Origin: Candidatus Eiseniibacteriota bacterium
GTDB lineage: Bacteria; Eisenbacteria; RBG-16-71-46; JAFGJU01
Assembly (NCBI GenBank): GCA_020349905.1
Contig: CP070702.1
Coordinates: forward strand, 2,029,743 to 2,067,579
DNA: 37,837 nucleotides
Reading direction: 5' to 3'
Shown: positions 1 through 8,013 of the stretch, piece after piece
Layout: the number at the start of each line of letters is the position of its first letter
How positions within the stretch are numbered: position 1 is the first letter of the stretch
Made by a program: the position numbers and the translations under genes
Notes under the pieces: generated by a model
What the model was told of the DNA's origin: nothing
Database searches by the model: none
What the model saw: the letters and a program-made list of their open reading frames with translations, nothing else

Positions 1-68
1 GCTCAGCAGGATAGAGCAACGGATTTCTAATCCGTCGGTCGGGGGTTCGAATCCCTCCAGGCGTACCA
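1..68 (+). tRNA. tRNA-Arg(TCT), 5' end cut by window edge
   Basis: The window opens at the D-arm (GCTC...GAGC, positions 1-17). The anticodon stem ACGGA/TCCGT encloses the loop TTTCTAA, giving anticodon TCT (Arg, AGA codons). The T-loop TTCGAAT, the 3' acceptor strand, the discriminator A65 and an encoded CCA (66-68) follow. About nine 5' bases (acceptor strand and positions 8-9) lie outside the window. It is the first of three tandem plus-strand tRNAs. Confidence 0.93.
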
Positions 69-76
69 CGGATTGT

Positions 77-154
77 GGTGGACGTAGCTCAGTTCGGTAG
101 AGCCCTGGACTGTGGATCCAGTCGTCGCGGGTTCAAATCCCGTCGTCCACCCCA
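77..154 (+). tRNA. tRNA-His(GTG)
   Basis: The acceptor strand GTGGACG (78-84) pairs with CGTCCAC. The anticodon stem CTGGA/TCCAG holds loop CTGTGGA, giving anticodon GTG (His). G77 can serve as the histidine-specific G-1 opposite discriminator C151, as expected for bacterial tRNA-His. CCA is encoded at 152-154. It starts 9 nt after tRNA-Arg(TCT), so the two are probably co-transcribed. Confidence 0.95.
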
Positions 155-179
155 CCGCAAACATCCTCATTCTCCGAGT

Positions 180-861
<682 letters not shown>

Positions 862-865
<4 letters not shown>

Positions 866-1602
866 GTCGAACGATGCTTGCTCCCGCCTGCGATGGCCTT
901 CTTCTGGATCTTAATAAGCTCCCTGATTCCCGCCCCTGCAAGCTCGAGCATCTTGTGCATCTCTTCTTCCGTGAAAGGCCGTACCTCGGCCGTACCCTGT
1001 ATTTCGACCAACCTCCCCGAGGCTGTCATGGCTACGTTCATGTCCGTGTACGCTCTGCGGTCCTCGTCGTAACAGAGGTCCAGGACCGTGGTCCCGTCCA
1101 CGATCCCTACGCTCACGGCGGCCACGGGCTCGGCCACCGGGATGCTCTGGATGCTCTTTGAGTCCACGAGCCGCTGCAGGGCCTCGTGGAGAGCCACGAA
1201 CGCACCCGTGATGGATGCGGTGCGGGTCCCTCCGTCCGCCTGCAGGACGTCGCAATCAAGTATCACACTTCTCTCTCCCAGAACGTTTAGGTCGGTCACC
1301 GCCCTCAGGGCTCTGCCGATGACCCTCTGAATCTCGGAAGTGCGCCCACCCACTCGTCCCCGGTGGGACTCCCTATACGTCCTCTCCTGCGTGCTTCTCG
1401 GAAGCATGCCGTACTCGGCGGTTATCCAGCCGCTGCCCAACCCTTTCAGAAACGTCGGCACTCCGGGTTCTACGGTCGCCGCGCACACCACTTTGGTGTC
1501 TCCCATCTCCACGAGTGCCGAGCCGTCGGCGAACTTGAGGTATTCCGTCTTTATTCTGACCTTGCGCATCTCGTTGGGTTGTCTTCCGTCAACTCTCTTC
1601 AT
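862..1602 (-). CDS. rph: RNase PH (tRNA nucleotidyltransferase)
   Basis: Phosphorolytic 3'-5' exoribonuclease that trims the 3' tails of tRNA precursors. The 246-residue length is normal for the family. Recognisable blocks: MKRVDGR start, [23 protein letters not shown] with the arginine-rich phosphate-binding segment that follows, GRALRAVTD, and [19 protein letters not shown] with the catalytic aspartates. The ATG at 1602 is preceded by GGAGA at about 7 nt. The gene is 75 bp downstream of murI and overlaps rdgB by 4 bp. Pairing with rdgB places RNA maturation and nucleotide-pool cleaning in one transcript. Confidence 0.96.
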
Positions 1603-1677
1603 CTGCCGTCTCCGTCTTGATTTCGTCCGAACGCGGTCTCGCCGCGTTTTCCATGGGGCAGGGGAATCTCAACGCCG

Positions 1678-2514
1678 TCAGCAGCGTCGCTCTTCGGCCC
1701 GCTCATACCAGGGAACGTCGGACTGGGGTACAAGGGTCAACCCGTCGATGGGCCGTCCCAGAAAACGCTCCCCTATCTCCCTGAACTTTCTGGGGATGTC
1801 GCTCACGTAGAAGTGCCTGTACACCTCGCCTCCGCCCGCGGCTTCCAGACCTTCTCGCTTGAGAATACCCGTAACCTCCTTCACGGCCTCCTCCCCGGAA
1901 TCCACAAGCCTCACGTGCTCTCCGATTGCTCTCTGGATGATGTTACGCAACACGGGATAGTGGGTGCAACCCAACACCAGGACGTCTATGTTCGCCGTCT
2001 TGAACTCATCAAGATACTCCCTTGCCACGGCCTCCGAGACCGGGTGCGATACCCAACCTTCTTCCGCAAGCGGCACGAAGAGTGGGCAGGGCCGCGACGT
2101 GGTTTTCACGGACGCGTCTTCTGCGTGTATTGCCCGTTCGTACGAGCTACTCTCGATCGTTGCGAGCGTGCCGATTACGCCGACGGACCTCCGCCGCGTC
2201 AGGCGAACTGCTGCACGGGCACCCGGCTCTATCATCCCTACCACGGGAACGTCGAAGGACCGTTGCAGATCATCGAGCGCCACTGCCGAGGCGGTGTTGC
2301 ACGCAACGACCACGAGCTTCACACCGTGCTTGAGCAGGAACTTCGTGTTCTCGAAGGCAAATCTCTTCACTGTCTCCTCGGACTTAGAGCCGTACGGCAC
2401 ACGAGCCGTGTCGCCGAAGTAGACAATGCTCTCGTCCCGGAGGTGTGAAGCCAGATGCTTGACTACGGTGAGTCCTCCGATTCCCGAGTCAAAGACGCCG
2501 ATGGGTGAATTCAT
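1678..2514 (-). CDS. murI: Glutamate racemase
   Basis: Converts L-glutamate to D-glutamate for peptidoglycan, using two catalytic cysteines and no cofactor. At 278 residues it has the normal length. It shows the N-terminal GVFDSGIGG with catalytic Asp (residue 9), ACNTAS with Cys72, and LGCTHYP with Cys183. The start is placed at ATG 2512-2514 because AGGGAA lies about 7 nt upstream and the family starts just before GVFDSG; an upstream in-frame TTG at 2547 would lie in the end of the preceding gene. It sits between a GerM-domain protein and rph, in a cell-wall oriented group with the amidase. Confidence 0.96.
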   Translation of the reverse strand: MNSPIGVFDSGIGGLTVVKHLASHLRDESIVYFGDTARVPYGSKSEETVKRFAFENTKFLLKHGVKLVVVACNTASAVALDDLQRSFDVPVVGMIEPGARAAVRLTRRRSVGVIGTLATIESSSYERAIHAEDASVKTTSRPCPLFVPLAEEGWVSHPVSEAVAREYLDEFKTANIDVLVLGCTHYPVLRNIIQRAIGEHVRLVDSGEEAVKEVTGILKREGLEAAGGGEVYRHFYVSDIPRKFREIGERFLGRPIDGLTLVPQSDVPWYERAEERRC

Positions 2515-2537
2515 TCGAGTTCCCTGTCCACAGCTCC

Positions 2538-3113
2538 CTATTGCCAATCGAACACGCTCAGAGGTTCGGACGTGTCGTAGTGGCCGCCGATTGACTCGGC
2601 GGCGATGCCTTCTACGAGTATCTGCACCTGGTTGATGTCGGGGAAGTTGGCCGAAACCGTGCGAACAATGGAGGCCAGCAGTATGTACTCCTGGGTCGAC
2701 CCCCCTGCAAAACCTGTCCGCAGCTCCTCCGAGAAATCCAGATACGCTGTTCCCCCTTCAACGTAAGCGCTTATCAGTTGGGTCCCTTCCGGAACCGTGC
2801 TCGTCCCGCTCTCAGGAGGGCCGGCCAGAAGCTCCCTCACTATGCTCGCCAGAAGCGTGGCGGGCTCAGAGGAAGCCATTATTTCCTGTGTGGCCTCGAC
2901 GAGCGAGGTGCCGTCCGCCGAGCCGAAGTAGAGAAGCACGGCCCTGGTTCCGACCTCCACTTCCACCGGCGAAGGCCTCCCGGGCGCGAAGGTCTCTTCA
3001 GCCGGAGGCCTGCGCCTCGAGACGCTCACGACGACCACGACTGTCACGAGGCAGACCAGAAGGAAGATGAGTAGCTTAAGTCTCCTGGACGCGCCTGGTT
3101 CGGATGGGCTCAT
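2538..3113 (-). CDS. Membrane-anchored GerM-domain protein
   Basis: 191 residues: a short cytoplasmic N-terminus, one hydrophobic anchor (about residues 12-30, rich in L/V), a proline-rich linker, and a C-terminal GerM-like domain (about 55-185). The domain carries the features of that family: a V-L-L-Y-F strand, an RELLAGPP motif, VPEGT..ISAYVEGGTAYLDFSEEL, and a long second helix-strand repeat ending in VQILVEG. GerM domains occur in envelope proteins of sporulating and non-sporulating bacteria, commonly next to amidases and murI, as here. ATG 3113 has GGAGA about 6 nt upstream. The function is probably peptidoglycan-associated; the exact role is unknown. Confidence 0.82.
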   Translation of the reverse strand: MSPSEPGASRRLKLLIFLLVCLVTVVVVVSVSRRRPPAEETFAPGRPSPVEVEVGTRAVLLYFGSADGTSLVEATQEIMASSEPATLLASIVRELLAGPPESGTSTVPEGTQLISAYVEGGTAYLDFSEELRTGFAGGSTQEYILLASIVRTVSANFPDINQVQILVEGIAAESIGGHYDTSEPLSVFDWQ

Positions 3114-3140
3114 CTGTCTCTCCGTTCTGAAAAGGCCTTC

Positions 3141-3176
3141 CCTGTTCGCACAGAAGAGGCCCTGTTGTCGAACAGG
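3141..3176 (-). terminator. Inverted repeat between amidase and GerM genes
   Basis: CCTGTTCG (3141-3148) and CGAACAGG (3169-3176) form an 8-bp perfect stem with a 20-nt loop in the 90-bp gap. On the minus strand it follows the amidase stop and precedes the GerM ribosome site, with a short CCTTTT run just after. It may be a weak terminator or an mRNA-processing hairpin. Confidence 0.4.
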
Positions 3177-3203
3177 AGGACACGCGTTGCCCGGTTCGCC
3201 CGC

Positions 3204-4592
3204 CTATCGCATGCCCTGTCGAACAAAGTTCTGAATACCCTCGGCTATCGCTGCCGCTATCTCGCTCCGTGAAGAAGAGCGGGCGAGGATAGACTCATCC
3301 TCCCCACTTGTCAGAAACCCACAGTTAACAAGAACAGAGGGCATGTCTACGCCTTCCAGCGCAAGTACCGGCGCCTTGCGAACGCTCAACTCTCTAAGGC
3401 CCGTCGCACCCAGACTGCCCGAGAGGGCGCTCGCGAGCGCCAGGCTCGAGCGGGTGTAGCCTTCGGGAACGCGCTGCCACGAACTCAGGGTAACGGCACC
3501 GCCCTTGTGCCTGGGGGAGAGGGATTGGAGGCCACCGGAGGCCTTGAAGACCTCGATGCTGTATCCGCGAGCCAGAGAGCTGGGATATCCGTCGCAGTGA
3601 ATGCTGACGTAGATGTCGCCTTGAAGGGCGTTGGCCCTGGATGCCCTCGATTCTAAGCTCTGCTGCGAATCGTCGTCCCGGGTGAGAAACACCTCCAGGT
3701 TCCCCGCACGGGTCAGGATGGTGCGCGCCTCACGTGCTATCTGAAGCGTCAAGTTCTTCTCCAGAGTCCCGTTCTCACCCCTTACGCCCATGTCCTTGCC
3801 GCCATGGCCCGGGTCAAGGACGACCACCCGATACATCCCGCGCGGCAGCTCGACGCCAAGCGGCGTGAAGCCGAGGGCTCGCATTCTGAGGGCCGAAGAA
3901 GTGAACCCAATGATTATCCGGTCGGGTCCGCTCTCTCTCTTGAGAACGTAGCCCACGACGCGCGAATCAGGCCTGATTCTGACCGCGATGCGTCCCCCGC
4001 CTTCTTCGAGTTCCAGCTTCTTGACGAGACCGCCTTCCCGGGCAGGAAGCGTGCCCGCGACGCCGGCATCTTCGAGCAGGATTATGAACGACTCGGAAGA
4101 CAGAGAGATGGGAGAGTAATCGATTCTCTCCGCGCTCTCGATAGTCACGTATGTAAGTTCTTCGGAAGGCTCGAGCGACACGACGACAGGGGTCATTCCG
4201 CTTCGGATGACGGAGAGAGTCTTATTGGCCGGATTCCAGACGATTCTCTTCTGAAAGACCTGAGGAAGTATATCGGAAAAGAGCTCGACCGGAACGTAAG
4301 GCATTCCGCTCCGGAAAAGCACCGGCGCGGTCAGGACGAAAGCCCGGTCCCCCACCACCACTACCGGACTCCCTACCGTCAGCCGTATCCTGGTGCCTTC
4401 GACGTTGAGAACGGCCTTCCGCGTCTCGACCTTCCAGAACTTCGTGGCACCCAGCAGGAGGGCGGCGTCGTTTATAGAGACGTAGTACCTGCCGTCAATC
4501 TCGGAGGCTCTCCTGGCCTCGGAGGCCGCGGAAGGCGACACCGCCACCAGCAGAAGGCACACGAGCAGGGAGTGTATCGATCTTCTTCTCAT
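3204..4592 (-). CDS. Secreted N-acetylmuramoyl-L-alanine amidase-like protein (Amidase_3), catalytic Glu replaced
   Basis: 462 residues: signal peptide (about 1-23), an N-terminal copper-amine-oxidase-N-like/stalk domain (about 30-130), an AMIN-like beta domain (about 135-235) and a C-terminal Amidase_3 zinc-hydrolase domain (255-460). Zinc ligands are intact: H263 in DPGHGG, E278 in LEKN, H332 in SIHCDG. The usual catalytic glutamate in the LVExGF motif near the C-terminus is Asn423 here (LVNCGF). That substitution would be expected to abolish or strongly lower classical amidase activity. ATG 4592 gives a clean signal peptide; a TTG at 4616 is in frame and cannot be excluded. Neighbours smpB, GerM and murI make a cell-wall role likely, perhaps as a glycan-binding or regulatory pseudo-enzyme. 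Confidence 0.88.
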   Translation of the reverse strand: MRRRSIHSLLVCLLLVAVSPSAASEARRASEIDGRYYVSINDAALLLGATKFWKVETRKAVLNVEGTRIRLTVGSPVVVVGDRAFVLTAPVLFRSGMPYVPVELFSDILPQVFQKRIVWNPANKTLSVIRSGMTPVVVSLEPSEELTYVTIESAERIDYSPISLSSESFIILLEDAGVAGTLPAREGGLVKKLELEEGGGRIAVRIRPDSRVVGYVLKRESGPDRIIIGFTSSALRMRALGFTPLGVELPRGMYRVVVLDPGHGGKDMGVRGENGTLEKNLTLQIAREARTILTRAGNLEVFLTRDDDSQQSLESRASRANALQGDIYVSIHCDGYPSSLARGYSIEVFKASGGLQSLSPRHKGGAVTLSSWQRVPEGYTRSSLALASALSGSLGATGLRELSVRKAPVLALEGVDMPSVLVNCGFLTSGEDESILARSSSRSEIAAAIAEGIQNFVRQGMR

Positions 4593-4627
4593 GCAAGGGT
4601 CTCGGGTTCTCGACAATCCCGGCGTGT

Positions 4628-5110
4628 TCAGCGGCGCTTGGATCCGCGCCTCTCCAGCTTGAGCGCTCTCTCCATCTCGCGCTGGTGCTCCCGCCGGGCT
4701 ATGTCCTCTCTTCGATCGTACTGTTTCTTTCCTCGCACAAGGGCAAGCTCTACCTTGGCGTGTCCACCTTTGAAGTAGACGCTCAGGGGAACGAGGGTGA
4801 GACCTCTCTCGTTGACCCTCCCCGTGAGCCTGCGAATCTCTCTTCTATTAAGCAGCAGCTTCCTCACCCGCAAAGGCTCGTGGCCGAAGCGCCCGGCCTG
4901 TTCGTAGGCTCCGATGTGCATGTTGTGGAGGAAGACTTCGTTTCTCTCCACGGTGGCGTAGCTGTCGCGAATGTTCGCCTTTCCGGCGCGCAGCGACTTT
5001 ACCTCGCTTCCCAGAAGTGCCATTCCTGCCTCGATGGTCTCCAGAATCGAGTAAAGAAAACGTGCCTTTCGGTTCGTGCAAACTCGTTTCAGCGTGGGTT
5101 CGGAACTCAT
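4628..5110 (-). CDS. smpB: SsrA-binding protein SmpB
   Basis: Binds tmRNA and carries it to stalled ribosomes for trans-translation. The 160 residues match the family: CTNRKARFLYSILETIEAGMALLGSEVKSLR-type core near the N-terminus, FLHNMHI, the LLL(N)RREI block, LVPLSVYFKGGHAKVELALVRGKKQYDRRE, and a basic C-terminal tail (KLERRGSKRR) that inserts in the mRNA channel. ATG 5108-5110 has no clear Shine-Dalgarno sequence. A possible promoter places the transcription start next to the ATG. No tmRNA gene (ssrA) was found in the adjoining intergenic region. Confidence 0.96.
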   Translation of the reverse strand: MSSEPTLKRVCTNRKARFLYSILETIEAGMALLGSEVKSLRAGKANIRDSYATVERNEVFLHNMHIGAYEQAGRFGHEPLRVRKLLLNRREIRRLTGRVNERGLTLVPLSVYFKGGHAKVELALVRGKKQYDRREDIARREHQREMERALKLERRGSKRR

Positions 5111-5117
5111 CTACTGA

Positions 5118-5146
5118 CCGATAACAGAAACGCGCATCGTTTTCAA
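5118..5146 (-). promoter_or_regulatory. Possible smpB promoter (near-leaderless)
   Basis: On the minus strand, -35 TTGAAA (5141-5146) and -10 TATCGG (5118-5123) are separated by 17 bp. The -35 is good and the -10 is weak. If used, transcription would begin about at the smpB ATG, in keeping with the missing ribosome site. Confidence 0.35.
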
Positions 5147-5347
5147 CAGCAGGCTCGCCTCGCGGAGGAGACGTGAACCAGCATCGAACGCAGACTAGAG
5201 TCTATCATACGTGGGCCGGCCACTCTATCGCGTTATTGCCCGCCTCGACTCTCTGCTGGTCCAGCGAGCGCAGGAAGCAGAACTCTCGCCCCTGCCGCCA
5301 TCGCGCCCGCCCGGAACTGCGCGCCCCTGTTCGCCGTCAAGATACGG
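5147..5347. other. Intergenic stretch without recognised gene
   Basis: Between the smpB 5' end and the tRNA-Leu promoter I see no tRNA, no tmRNA-like segment, and no reading frame with a ribosome site and codon pattern like the neighbours. The region separates divergently transcribed smpB (minus) and tRNA-Leu (plus), so it is expected to hold promoters only. Confidence 0.5.
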
Positions 5348-5375
5348 TTGCAATGCGGCCGGCCTGTGATATCAT
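5348..5375 (+). promoter_or_regulatory. Sigma-70-like promoter for tRNA-Leu
   Basis: The -35 TTGCAA (5348-5353) and -10 TATCAT (5370-5375) have 16-bp spacing, predicting a start near 5382, about 48 nt before the mature tRNA 5' end. This fits an independently transcribed tRNA. Confidence 0.6.
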
Positions 5376-5429
5376 GTTCCTCCCGGGGCCGCAAGATACT
5401 GCGTACCAACCCTGCGGAGCCCGAAGAGT

Positions 5430-5516
5430 GCGGAAGTGGCGGAACTGGCAGACGCGCTGGGTTCAGGGTCCAGTGAGGGCAACCTCTTGGGGGTTCAAAT
5501 CCCCCCTTCCGCACCA
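5430..5516 (+). tRNA. tRNA-Leu(CAG)
   Basis: The acceptor GCGGAAG (5430-5436) pairs with CTTCCGC (5506-5512). The anticodon stem CTGGG/TCCAG encloses loop TTCAGGG, giving anticodon CAG (Leu, CUG). A long class II variable arm (GAGGGCAACCTC) is present, with T-loop TTCAAAT, discriminator A5513 and encoded CCA (5514-5516). A sigma-70-like promoter lies upstream and a hairpin directly follows. Confidence 0.95.
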
Positions 5517-5519
5517 CCC

Positions 5520-5548
5520 TGCGGCTGACACCGGAACGAGGAGCCGCA
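5520..5548 (+). terminator. Hairpin between convergent tRNA-Leu and lipoprotein gene
   Basis: TGCGGCT (5520-5526) and AGCCGCA (5542-5548) form a perfect 7-bp stem with a 15-nt loop. It fills the 33-bp gap between the tRNA-Leu 3' end and the stop of the convergent lipoprotein gene (5550), so it could end transcription from both sides. There is no U-rich tail, so it may be factor-assisted. Confidence 0.45.
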
Positions 5549-5549
5549 T

Positions 5550-5885
5550 TCACCTGCTGACTTGATTCGGGGTGTTGCTACCAGGGGGGTTCTGTGCGGA
5601 TTCCGTGGCCAGTGCGGGGTCTTCCTTTCTGAGCCTCTTCTTGGCGATATCCAGCTGCTTCTTGCTTAGCCCGTACCTCTTTCTGACCGTCCGCTCTGAG
5701 TATCTGGCGCGCCAGTCTCTCTCGAATCTCCTGTTGGACGCGTTCTCCCGCCTCTGTCTCCCGTCCCTGACTTCCTGGTCCTTCCCGCGGCTCTGAGCGC
5801 CTCCGCCTCTGGCGACCCTGTCCTCGGGCTGGGCACAAGAGAACGTCAGCAGGGCCAGAAAGAGCAGCGCGAGCAGGTTCCTCAT
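5550..5885 (-). CDS. Small basic putative lipoprotein
   Basis: 111 residues starting at ATG 5883-5885, with GGGAGA about 8 nt upstream. A hydrophobic leader (LLALLFLALLTFSC) ends in a Cys that could be lipidated, although the lipobox (TFSC) is not canonical. The mature part is unusually rich in Arg, Lys, Glu and Gln (SKKQLDIAKKRLRKED), predicted as charged helix, with a Pro/Asn/Ser C-terminal tail. I do not recognise a family. A promoter 90-120 bp upstream suggests a monocistronic gene. The longer frame upstream of this ATG has no ribosome site and is probably not translated. Confidence 0.6.
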   Translation of the reverse strand: MRNLLALLFLALLTFSCAQPEDRVARGGGAQSRGKDQEVRDGRQRRENASNRRFERDWRARYSERTVRKRYGLSKKQLDIAKKRLRKEDPALATESAQNPPGSNTPNQVSR

Positions 5886-5977
5886 CCGTGGCTCTCCCGT
5901 CGTACGAGAACGTAAACCTCGACCCGACGAGCCGGGCGAGGGAGATTCTCCATGCAAATTCGCACTCTCCGGCAGGC

Positions 5978-6006
5978 ATCGTATCAGAAGCGCGTGCGCT
6001 CATCAA
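5978..6006 (-). promoter_or_regulatory. Promoter upstream of lipoprotein gene
   Basis: Minus-strand -35 TTGATG (6001-6006) and -10 TACGAT (5978-5983) with the ideal 17-bp spacing predict a start near 5971 and an ~85-nt leader before the ATG at 5885. Confidence 0.6.
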
Positions 6007-6017
6007 TTCCAAAAGGT

Positions 6018-6042
6018 GTCCGGTTCAGGAGTCCGGTTCAGG
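6018..6042. repeat. 12-bp direct repeat, 13-bp period
   Basis: GTCCGGTTCAGG occurs at 6018-6029 and again at 6031-6042, just upstream of the -35 element of the lipoprotein promoter. This is a short tandem duplication or a possible two-site regulator target. Confidence 0.55.
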
Positions 6043-6216
6043 TGCCCGGCCGAGGTGTCCGATTCCCCCTACCCGAGAGTCTGCCCCTCTCGAGGGTGGA
6101 GGCTCTCTGGTCTGTGCTTCTCTCTCCAGCGTCGATTCCCGCTCGCTCCGGCCACGTGTTCCTCGGTGCGGCGTGGCAATACTCAAGCAAGCTCGTTCTG
6201 ACTCACCGATGTTCGC

Positions 6217-6237
6217 GCCCCGCGCTGGGGCTTTCTT
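6217..6237 (+). terminator. Plus-strand hairpin with T-rich tail
   Basis: GCCCC/GGGGC (6217-6221 and 6227-6231) with a 5-nt loop is followed by CTTTCTT on the plus strand. No plus-strand gene is known here, so this is either chance or the end of an unannotated plus-strand transcript. Confidence 0.25.
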
Positions 6238-6264
6238 GTCCGGCGACGCCGGGAGAACCGGGAG

Positions 6265-6879
6265 CTATCTGAACAGGGCCTTTATGCTCCCCCACGATTC
6301 TGTCTCCACGGACGTTGCGCAACCGTTCGGGCCTCCCGGCGTGGGAGGGCAGTCAGTTCCCAGCGGAGGCTCGGTTCCCAGATAAGGATTGAGCGCATCG
6401 AAAATGAACCACTCGGCCATGCCGTCCGGCTTTCTTCCAACGGAACGGTCCGTGCCCGCGGCCGCCCCCGAGTAAGTGCAGCAGTCGACCTGGAAGCTGT
6501 CGGCTCCGACGAACTTCCAGAGCCGCACGGTGTCCCCTGAGTTGCTGAGGCTCAACCCGTAGGCGGGATAGCCGTTCTCACGTTCCCAGGCGTAGGACTC
6601 GCTCCCGAACACGACCAGGTGCCCGTGGCCGACGAGCACGCCGCTGAAGGCGTATCTCCAGGTCGTATCGGCGTCGGCCAACCAGTAGCCGTCCAGGCTG
6701 ACCGGAGAACCGGAGGCATTGTATATCTCGACCCACTCGTCGTCGCGGTAGTAGTAGGCACTGTCCCCGTCCCAATCGATGGAAGGAGAAGCCAGCACCT
6801 CGTTGACGACCACTTGTGCGGAAGAGAATCCGGGAAAGAGAATCACGAAAAGCGGCAGAATGAAGGCAATGCGTTTCAT
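6265..6879 (-). CDS. Secreted lamin-tail-domain protein with C-terminal WGxIK motif
   Basis: 204 residues. A signal peptide (1-21, ending SSA) is followed by a lamin tail domain (LTD) that starts VVVNEVLASP and includes DEWVEIYNASGSPVSLDGYWLAD, LVVFGS and the typical SVGRKPDG.AEW segment. LTDs are extracellular Ig-fold domains often found on surface proteins and secreted nucleases. The C-terminus has a short Cys/Pro-rich linker and ends in SWGSIKALFR, which looks like a discrete tail rather than part of the LTD and may be a sorting or anchoring signal (inference). ATG 6879 has a GGGAGG-type site about 9 nt upstream. It lies 102 bp downstream of carbamate kinase, separated by a strong hairpin. 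Confidence 0.85.
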   Translation of the reverse strand: MKRIAFILPLFVILFPGFSSAQVVVNEVLASPSIDWDGDSAYYYRDDEWVEIYNASGSPVSLDGYWLADADTTWRYAFSGVLVGHGHLVVFGSESYAWERENGYPAYGLSLSNSGDTVRLWKFVGADSFQVDCCTYSGAAAGTDRSVGRKPDGMAEWFIFDALNPYLGTEPPLGTDCPPTPGGPNGCATSVETESWGSIKALFR

Positions 6880-6962
6880 CTTCTCATCCTCCCTTCAACC
6901 CATCACCACGCCGTTGCCTTCAGAGCAATGCGCACCGAGGAACACAGTAGCTGGAAAGCGCG

Positions 6963-6983
6963 GAGGCCTCTACCCGAGGCCTC
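6963..6983 (-). terminator. Hairpin at the end of carbamate kinase gene
   Basis: GAGGCCTC (6963-6970) and GAGGCCTC (6976-6983) are each self-complementary and form an 8-bp stem with a 5-nt loop. The repeat overlaps the arcC stop codon (6982-6984). It is a plausible transcription end for the long upstream operon, though without a clear U-tract. Confidence 0.5.
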
Positions 6984-7929
6984 AAGGAATTATCCGAGTT
7001 CCTGCTCTGCCCTGGATGGCCAGGGCAATCTCCAAGTGTGAAGCTATGACTACTTCCCTACCACCCCCGTTCAGAAAATCGATGGCCGCCTCTATCTTGG
7101 GGCCCATGCTGCCGGGAGGAAACTCACCTGCCTCGAGGTACCTTCCGGCCTCGGCCGCGCTCATGAGGTCCACGTCCAACTGGTCGGGCTTACCGAACCG
7201 AAGAGCCACCTTGGGCACCGCCGTCACCATGACCAGCGCCTCCACACCCTGTTCAGCTGCCAGCACGCCGGAGGAGAAGTCCTTATCTATCACGGCCTCC
7301 ACGCCCGAGAGGGAGCCGTCGCGGTCCCTGACCACAGGAATGCCACCGCCACCTGCGGCAATCACTATTTTCCCCGACCGCACCAGCTCTCCTACCACCT
7401 CGCTCTCCACTATCTCGAGCGGGCGCGGGGAGGGAACCACCCTCCTGTAGCCCCTGCCGGCGTCTTCCGTCATGACCCAACCCTTCTCGGCGGCGATGTT
7501 CTCGGCGGTGGTTCTGGTGTAGAAGGGACCGATGGGTTTCGTGGGCTCCCTGAAGGCCGGGTCCTCCGGGTCCACAACGACCTGCGTGATGACGGTCACG
7601 ACTGTTTTCGAAATCCCCGACTTCTCCAGCTCGTTCCGGAAGACCTGCTGGATCATGTAGCCCAGGCCACCCTGCGAATCAGCTCCACAGATATCGAGGG
7701 GCATGGGGGGCACGATGTCTCGCGCGGCCTCGTTGCGGATGACTATGTTCCCCACGACCGGCCCGTTGCCGTGCGTGACGATGAGTTGCGTTCCACCCTG
7801 CACGACTTCCACCATCTGGCGGGCCGTGGAACGCGTAACTTCGATCTGCTCCTCTATTGTCCCGGTGCCTTCCGCCGGAATGATGGCGTTGCCGCCGAGG
7901 GCAAGTACCATGCTCTTGAACGAATCCAA
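6982..7929 (-). CDS. arcC: Carbamate kinase
   Basis: Transfers phosphate between carbamoyl phosphate and ADP, yielding ATP, ammonia and CO2. The 315 residues carry the family blocks: VLALGGNAI, THGNGPVVGNI, GADSQGGLGYMIQQ, KPIGPFYT, GRGYRRVVPSP, IAAGGGGIPVV, EAVIDKD, and PGSMGPKIEAAI with a final Gly-rich turn. TTG 7929 is chosen because GGAG lies 6 nt upstream; an internal ATG at 7911 lacks such a site. It is the last gene of the 16-7 kb operon, downstream of a class I aminotransferase. No arginine deiminase or ornithine carbamoyltransferase is in the window, so the source of carbamoyl phosphate is not visible. Confidence 0.94.
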   Translation of the reverse strand: MDSFKSMVLALGGNAIIPAEGTGTIEEQIEVTRSTARQMVEVVQGGTQLIVTHGNGPVVGNIVIRNEAARDIVPPMPLDICGADSQGGLGYMIQQVFRNELEKSGISKTVVTVITQVVVDPEDPAFREPTKPIGPFYTRTTAENIAAEKGWVMTEDAGRGYRRVVPSPRPLEIVESEVVGELVRSGKIVIAAGGGGIPVVRDRDGSLSGVEAVIDKDFSSGVLAAEQGVEALVMVTAVPKVALRFGKPDQLDVDLMSAAEAGRYLEAGEFPPGSMGPKIEAAIDFLNGGGREVVIASHLEIALAIQGRAGTRIIP

Positions 7930-8013
7930 TATCTGCTCCGCGTCAGGAGATACGATTCAGCGGGCTGCCCGGTGCGGGGTCCGCGGGTCTTCGGGGCCGA
8001 AGAAGTCCTCTCC

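Larger units (their letters stand above)
5886..6264. other. 379-bp intergenic region
   Basis: No convincing gene on either strand. It holds a good minus-strand promoter (5978-6006), a 12-bp direct repeat GTCCGGTTCAGG (6018-6029 and 6031-6042), and a plus-strand-oriented hairpin with a T-rich tail (6217-6237). The open frames here are what a GC-rich sequence gives by chance. Confidence 0.5.

Noticed and set aside
5147-5429. Possible tmRNA (ssrA) beside smpB
   Set aside because: No tRNA-like acceptor end, tag-peptide frame or T-arm was found; only promoter-like elements and tRNA-Leu are present.
5550-5957. 135-residue longer version of the lipoprotein starting at 5957
   Set aside because: The ATG at 5885 has a good ribosome site and gives a signal peptide at the N-terminus; the longer start has neither, although it lies just downstream of the predicted transcription start.
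6018-6042. Start of a CRISPR array or tRNA remnant
   Set aside because: Only two 12-bp copies with a 1-bp gap, no spacers and no cloverleaf.
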